From contig CAMLNA010000166.1 in NCBI GenBank assembly GCA_946481025.1, forward strand, positions 1-8,395: 8,395 bases of DNA, in the 5' to 3' direction. The notes under the pieces are model-generated. The model was not told the origin of the DNA and did no database searches. It was given only the letters and a program-made list of their open reading frames with translations. Position 1 is the stretch's first letter, and each line of letters starts with the position of its first letter. The position numbers were made by a program, and so were the translations under genes. Shown here piece by piece: positions 7,101-8,395 of the stretch. The stretch is from an uncultured Rivibacter sp. GTDB taxonomy: Bacteria > Pseudomonadota > Gammaproteobacteria > Burkholderiales > Burkholderiaceae.

Positions 7101-7153
7101 TCGATGTCGGTGTCGATCTGCGGGGCGCCGAACAACTGCAGGCGGACAGGCAT
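4139..7153 (-). CDS. AfsR/SARP-type transcriptional regulator: winged helix, BTAD, STAND ATPase and TPR
   Basis: This 1004-residue multidomain protein is probably a cytosolic, signal-dependent transcription activator. Residues 1-96 resemble an OmpR/SARP winged helix (the recognition region is about 46-80, with SSNLRKALFRLQ). Residues about 101-236 match the bacterial transcriptional activator (BTAD) helical-repeat domain. After a short Ala/Pro-rich linker comes a STAND/NB-ARC ATPase: SFVGR at 255-259, Walker A GPGGVGKT at 282-289, Walker B LLVLDNFEQL at 353-362, a TTR sensor at 385-387, and GGLPLALELA at 451-460. Residues from about 640 to 940 are tetratricopeptide repeats, the usual ligand or partner sensor. 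There is no C-terminal LuxR helix-turn-helix. The start is secure because an in-frame stop lies 15 bases upstream of the ATG; the ribosome-binding site (GAGG, 10 bases away) is weak. It lies upstream of and co-directional with the hydrolase, methyltransferase and haloperoxidase-like genes, and divergent from the zinc-ribbon gene. The inducer is unknown. Confidence 0.9.
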   Translation of the reverse strand: MPVRLQLFGAPQIDTDIDTDIGDGTPLALPFERRHQVLVFLTLKGGWVPRAEVAAMLWPDQPAKLASSNLRKALFRLQELPWGRCVESQGHAMRAVAVVTDVAEFEAALCEQRLTDALRLRRGELLAGFEDDVSEAWTSWLGFERDRLRTAWRAAALLLLAGEGDAAEAVELSARLLEADPLDEAALQAHMQWLARSGQGLRARQAYASFAQRLQQELGLAPGAALKALHDALGATSSPPAATTGVAPLAVEDGSFVGRSVELRHLASQLAQDGCRLLSLIGPGGVGKTRLARRALQDLAPAFPDGVAFVALEGTTAAGELGGRIARDLGVSLAGGAQPLDQVSAFLRERHTLLVLDNFEQLVPESVPQLAVLLQQCPRLKLLVTTRVRLGLPAEWLLPVEGLPCPEQEDEDRIEAFDAARLFVNAARHVEPGLVPAAEAAAIVDICRQVGGLPLALELAAAWTRVLSCTAIADELRQGVELLHAPDAAQAARHASIEMVFEQSWRLLTPLEREVLARLSVFRGGFTAEAARSVAGASLPVLRALADKSLLRKEASRLFLHPLVQQLAAQRLQAEPGAHEAAQAAHAQHFHRLLAQQLATIERADREVLRQVDTEFDNVRAAWGWAVAHRQFELLTRSAIALLQYGDHRGRLGEGLALLRAASEADPSRIEPLLWSAAAHCEYRLDRYPEAEASARRALAASRRLSRDRDARLQSFKVLGACCLRLGRHDEARRHYQQALQESPPGEYPRDAAALLDNLALVEKAVGRFDESLKMSMQSLVQHRQLGDAAGEALCLNNLGALQVDLGDHAAGIVNLQAALVLCERHGLVATKGLVLANLAELAVKDGDVEAAQRYGQQALDVAQAIGNRAIESWLRMLLVSAALQQGRREEARRQLRTSLEVALAIGRPALQLAGLVAFAELLVHQGDADCAHAVLALAEAQPSINAHQRQDIRERRQRWGLAGEAAAPPAPAATLGELVHRIAVESDVAHGPLIAWLRGVRTA
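7091..7114. repeat. In-frame 12-bp tandem duplication in the regulator N-terminus
   Basis: Two 12-bp units (7091-7102 and 7103-7114) differ at a single base. They encode a doubled Asp-Thr-Asp-Ile at residues 14-21 of the regulator, in what is probably a turn before the winged helix. The insertion keeps the frame and adds acidic residues close to the DNA-binding domain; length variation between strains would be expected. Confidence 0.6.
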
Positions 7154-7309
7154 TGCCGGGGGGCCTCAGCTTCGAATGAGCCGGGAGCATGCGCGTTTCG
7201 ACGGACGGCCGCAACAACCTGTGGCACGCCCGTTGAACTTGCCGCCCGCCGAGGCGACTAACCCGCTCTTCCATTCCACACACACCGCGAACACCCAGGA
7301 GCCCGCGTC
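7154..7309. promoter_or_regulatory. Divergent intergenic region between regulator and zinc-ribbon gene
   Basis: This 156-bp gap must hold the start signals of both divergent genes. On the plus strand TTGAAC (7233-7238) is followed after 17 bases by GACTAA (7256-7261), a weak match to a sigma-70-type promoter at a reasonable distance from the zinc-ribbon ATG at 7310. I see no convincing promoter for the regulator on the minus strand and no clear inverted or direct repeat. The zinc-ribbon gene has a good ribosome-binding site, AGGAG at 7297-7301, 8 bases before its ATG. Confidence 0.35.
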
Positions 7310-7618
7310 ATGAAATGTCCCGTCTGTCCCGAAACGAACCTCGTCATGGCCGACCGTCAGGGGGTCGAGATCGACTACTGCCCCCAATGCCGGGGTGTGT
7401 GGCTTGACCGGGGGGAGCTCGACAAGCTGATCGACCGCTCGGCGCAGTACGAAAGCCAGCGCCCGGCCGCCGCCGTTGCGCAACAGCCGCAACAACCGCC
7501 GCAGCAGCCCCACTACCCGCAGCGCCGGCCCGACTTCGTGGACTCCGACTACCGCCATGGTGGCAGCGGCCATGGCCACTACCGCAAGAAGTCCTGGCTC
7601 AGCGACTTCTTCGACTGA
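7310..7618 (+). CDS. Small zf-TFIIB zinc-ribbon protein
   Basis: This 102-residue, presumably cytosolic protein starts with a TFIIB-type zinc ribbon. Cys3-x2-Cys6 and Cys24-x2-Cys27 are the four zinc ligands, followed by the family's typical RGVWLDRGELDKLI (residues 28-41). The middle (about 51-73) is rich in Pro and Gln and probably disordered; residues 82-91 are Gly/His-rich. The protein ends with a short hydrophobic and acidic segment, SWLSDFFD, which often closes proteins of this kind and may be a docking peptide. The molecular role of the family is not established; zinc binding is the only confident statement. The ATG follows AGGAG by 8 bases. It is divergent from the regulator and convergent with the dnaQ-tRNA unit, so it is probably transcribed alone. 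Confidence 0.87.
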   Translation: MKCPVCPETNLVMADRQGVEIDYCPQCRGVWLDRGELDKLIDRSAQYESQRPAAAVAQQPQQPPQQPHYPQRRPDFVDSDYRHGGSGHGHYRKKSWLSDFFD

Positions 7619-7622
7619 ACAG

Positions 7623-7650
7623 CCGCCTTTCCCCGAGCGGGGTATAGCGG
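7623..7650 (+). terminator. Possible weak hairpin after the zinc-ribbon gene
   Basis: CCGC (7623-7626) can pair with GCGG (7647-7650), and inside it CCCC (7631-7634) with GGGG (7639-7642), separated by a 4-by-4 internal loop. It begins 5 bases after the zinc-ribbon stop codon. No T-run follows, so a termination role is doubtful; the stronger hairpin at 7709-7730 may stop this transcript too. Confidence 0.2.
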
Positions 7651-7701
7651 GCGCGGGAGGCGATGAAGAAGCTGGTCGATTGACACCAGCGCTTACGCCA
7701 G

Positions 7702-7730
7702 AAAAGCAAACGGCGCCCGCAGGCGCCGTT
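7702..7730 (-). terminator. Intrinsic terminator of the dnaQ-tRNA-Val transcript
   Basis: AACGGCGCC (7709-7717) and GGCGCCGTT (7722-7730) form a perfect 9-bp stem with a 4-nt loop. On the minus strand the stem is followed by TGCTTTTC, a T-rich tail, 15 bases beyond the 3' end of the tRNA. Stem, loop and tail fit a rho-independent terminator for minus-strand transcription. On the plus strand the tail is poor, so bidirectional action is only possible. Confidence 0.8.
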
Positions 7731-7744
7731 AAGTGCTGACTTAC

Positions 7745-7819
7745 TGGTGGGCGGTGCAGGGTTCGAACCTGCGACCCCTGCCGTGTGAAGGCAGTGCTCT
7801 ACCGCTGAGCTAACCGCCC
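7745..7819 (-). tRNA. tRNA-Val (anticodon CAC)
   Basis: The 75-nt minus-strand sequence folds into a complete cloverleaf. The acceptor stem is GGGCGGT with ACCGCCC, the D stem GCTC with GAGC, the anticodon stem CTGCC with GGCAG around the loop TTCACAC (anticodon CAC), a 5-nt variable region, and the T stem GCAGG with CCTGC around TTCGAAC. The discriminator is A, and CCA is encoded. Anticodon CAC reads GUG, a frequent Val codon in GC-rich genomes. It lies 63 bp after the dnaQ stop codon on the same strand and ahead of a terminator, so it may be processed from a dnaQ transcript; no clear promoter is visible between them. Confidence 0.96.
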
Positions 7820-7882
7820 GATTCCTTGAAACCGGGTGCTTTTGGCTGCCGTTTGGCGTGGCACCGAAAGCGAAGACCACGA

Positions 7883-8395
7883 TTATGCCACAAGCGCGCG
7901 CCAGATCGTCTTGCCGTTGCTTGCCTTGTCGAGATCGGCCAACACCGCCTCGTGTTGCGTGCGTTCTTCCTCGCTGAGCACCAGCACCGGCAGGGTGAAC
8001 TGCGTGAGGTCGACGAGCGGCACGTCGATGCTCTGCTCGGAAGCGCTCGCCTCCGCCACGTCGATGACCAGCGTGTTCTGGCCGCGCGTCATGCGGATGT
8101 AGACCTCGGCCAGCAGGCCCGCGTCGAGCAGGGCGCCGTGCAGCGTACGGCTGGCGTTGTCGACCTCGAGGCGCTTGCACAGCGCGTCCAGCGAGTTCGA
8201 CTTGCCGGGGAACATCTCGCGGGCCATGAGCAGGCTGTCGGTCACCTGCCCCACATGTTCGGCGAACCTGGGCCGGCCGATGCGGCGCAGTTCCTCGTTC
8301 ATGAAGCCGACGTCGAAGCCGGCGTTGTGGATGATGATCTCGGCGCCCGCGAGGTATTCCATCAGCTCGTCGGCGATGGCCGAGAACAGCGGCTT
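7883..8395 (-). CDS. dnaQ: DNA polymerase III subunit epsilon, proofreading 3'-5' exonuclease (N-terminus beyond the window)
   Basis: These are the last 170 residues of the proofreading subunit of the replicative polymerase; about 70 N-terminal residues, including the ExoI motif, lie outside the window. Visible are ExoII, HNAGFDVGFM (window residues 23-32, Asp28 equivalent to E. coli Asp103), and ExoIII, TLHGALLDAGLLAEVYI, with His86 and Asp91 equivalent to His162 and Asp167. VTDSLLMAREMFPGKSNSLDALC (split as VTDSLLMAREMF and PGKSNSLDALC) is a strongly conserved DnaQ stretch. QNTLVI (106-111) lies where E. coli epsilon has its beta-clamp-binding QTSMAF. The remaining C-terminal part should bind the alpha subunit, and the protein ends with TIWRA followed by LVA, close to the E. 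coli end. Nothing looks broken. A tRNA gene directly after dnaQ is also found in E. coli (aspV), though here it is tRNA-Val. Confidence 0.95.
   Translation of the reverse strand, partial: KPLFSAIADELMEYLAGAEIIIHNAGFDVGFMNEELRRIGRPRFAEHVGQVTDSLLMAREMFPGKSNSLDALCKRLEVDNASRTLHGALLDAGLLAEVYIRMTRGQNTLVIDVAEASASEQSIDVPLVDLTQFTLPVLVLSEEERTQHEAVLADLDKASNGKTIWRALVA

Noticed and set aside
4004..7261. A 1085-residue plus-strand open frame running opposite the whole regulator gene
   Set aside because: It is a mirror of the regulator's GC-rich codon use. Its translation is dominated by Arg, Gln, His, Leu, Ala and Gly with no domain, while the minus strand shows a full set of ordered motifs.
7680..7708. 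TTGACA at 7680-7685 as a plus-strand promoter
   Set aside because: No acceptable -10 box lies 16-18 bases downstream, and no plus-strand gene follows; the region leads into the terminator and the tRNA on the other strand.
7745..7819. tRNA-Val as an integration site for a mobile element
   Set aside because: No integrase gene, no second copy of the tRNA 3' end and no other mobile-element trace appears in the window.
4087..7838. Shared 11-mer gaaaccgggtg at 4087-4097 and 7828-7838
   Set aside because: A few exact 11-base matches are expected by chance in a GC-rich window of this size, and the two sites have no common context.
7836..8102. Plus-strand 88-residue open frame opposite dnaQ
   Set aside because: It is antisense to the strongly conserved C-terminal half of dnaQ and has no ribosome-binding site or motif.

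Overview
The window is about 8.4 kb of GC-rich DNA, densely packed with genes and strongly biased to G/C in third codon positions. The protein families suggest a betaproteobacterium of the order Burkholderiales: a VanB-type reductase, a Burkholderiales-like DnaQ followed by tRNA-Val, and a zinc-ribbon protein with a Pro/Gln linker. That placement is inference from gene content and style; no rRNA or other marker is present. I see no insertion sequence, phage gene, CRISPR array or attachment site.

Layout. (1) Positions 3-971, plus strand: a complete phthalate-dioxygenase-reductase/VanB-type oxidoreductase (FMN, NADH and [2Fe-2S] domains). Its oxygenase partner, if adjacent, lies upstream of the window. 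(2) Positions 988-7153, minus strand: four genes in one direction. In transcription order they are a 1004-residue AfsR/SARP-type regulator (winged helix, BTAD, STAND ATPase, TPR), an alpha/beta hydrolase, a class I SAM-dependent methyltransferase, and an exported vanadium-haloperoxidase/PAP2 family enzyme. The last three are tightly spaced (gaps of 40 and 54 bp) and look like an operon. A 176-bp gap separates the regulator from them and holds the best candidate regulatory DNA. (3) Positions 7310-7618, plus strand: a small zf-TFIIB zinc-ribbon protein, divergent from the regulator. (4) Positions 7702-8395, minus strand: the C-terminal 170 residues of dnaQ (DNA polymerase III epsilon), then tRNA-Val(CAC) with an encoded CCA, then an intrinsic terminator.

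How the genes may work together. The regulator has the build of signal-responsive STAND activators and sits directly upstream of three enzymes, so it may control them. The enzymes (hydrolase, methyltransferase, periplasmic haloperoxidase-like protein) would suit a small tailoring or detoxification pathway, but the substrate cannot be read from the sequence. The most interesting points are three: the haloperoxidase-like enzyme keeps every vanadate-pocket residue at the spacing of the fungal chloroperoxidase while carrying a bromoperoxidase-like His; each enzyme gene is preceded by a short tandem direct repeat, one with the 11-bp period typical of SARP operators; and paired GGTTCGCA-type hairpins lie at the end of the regulator gene. 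The dnaQ-tRNA end is ordinary housekeeping DNA.
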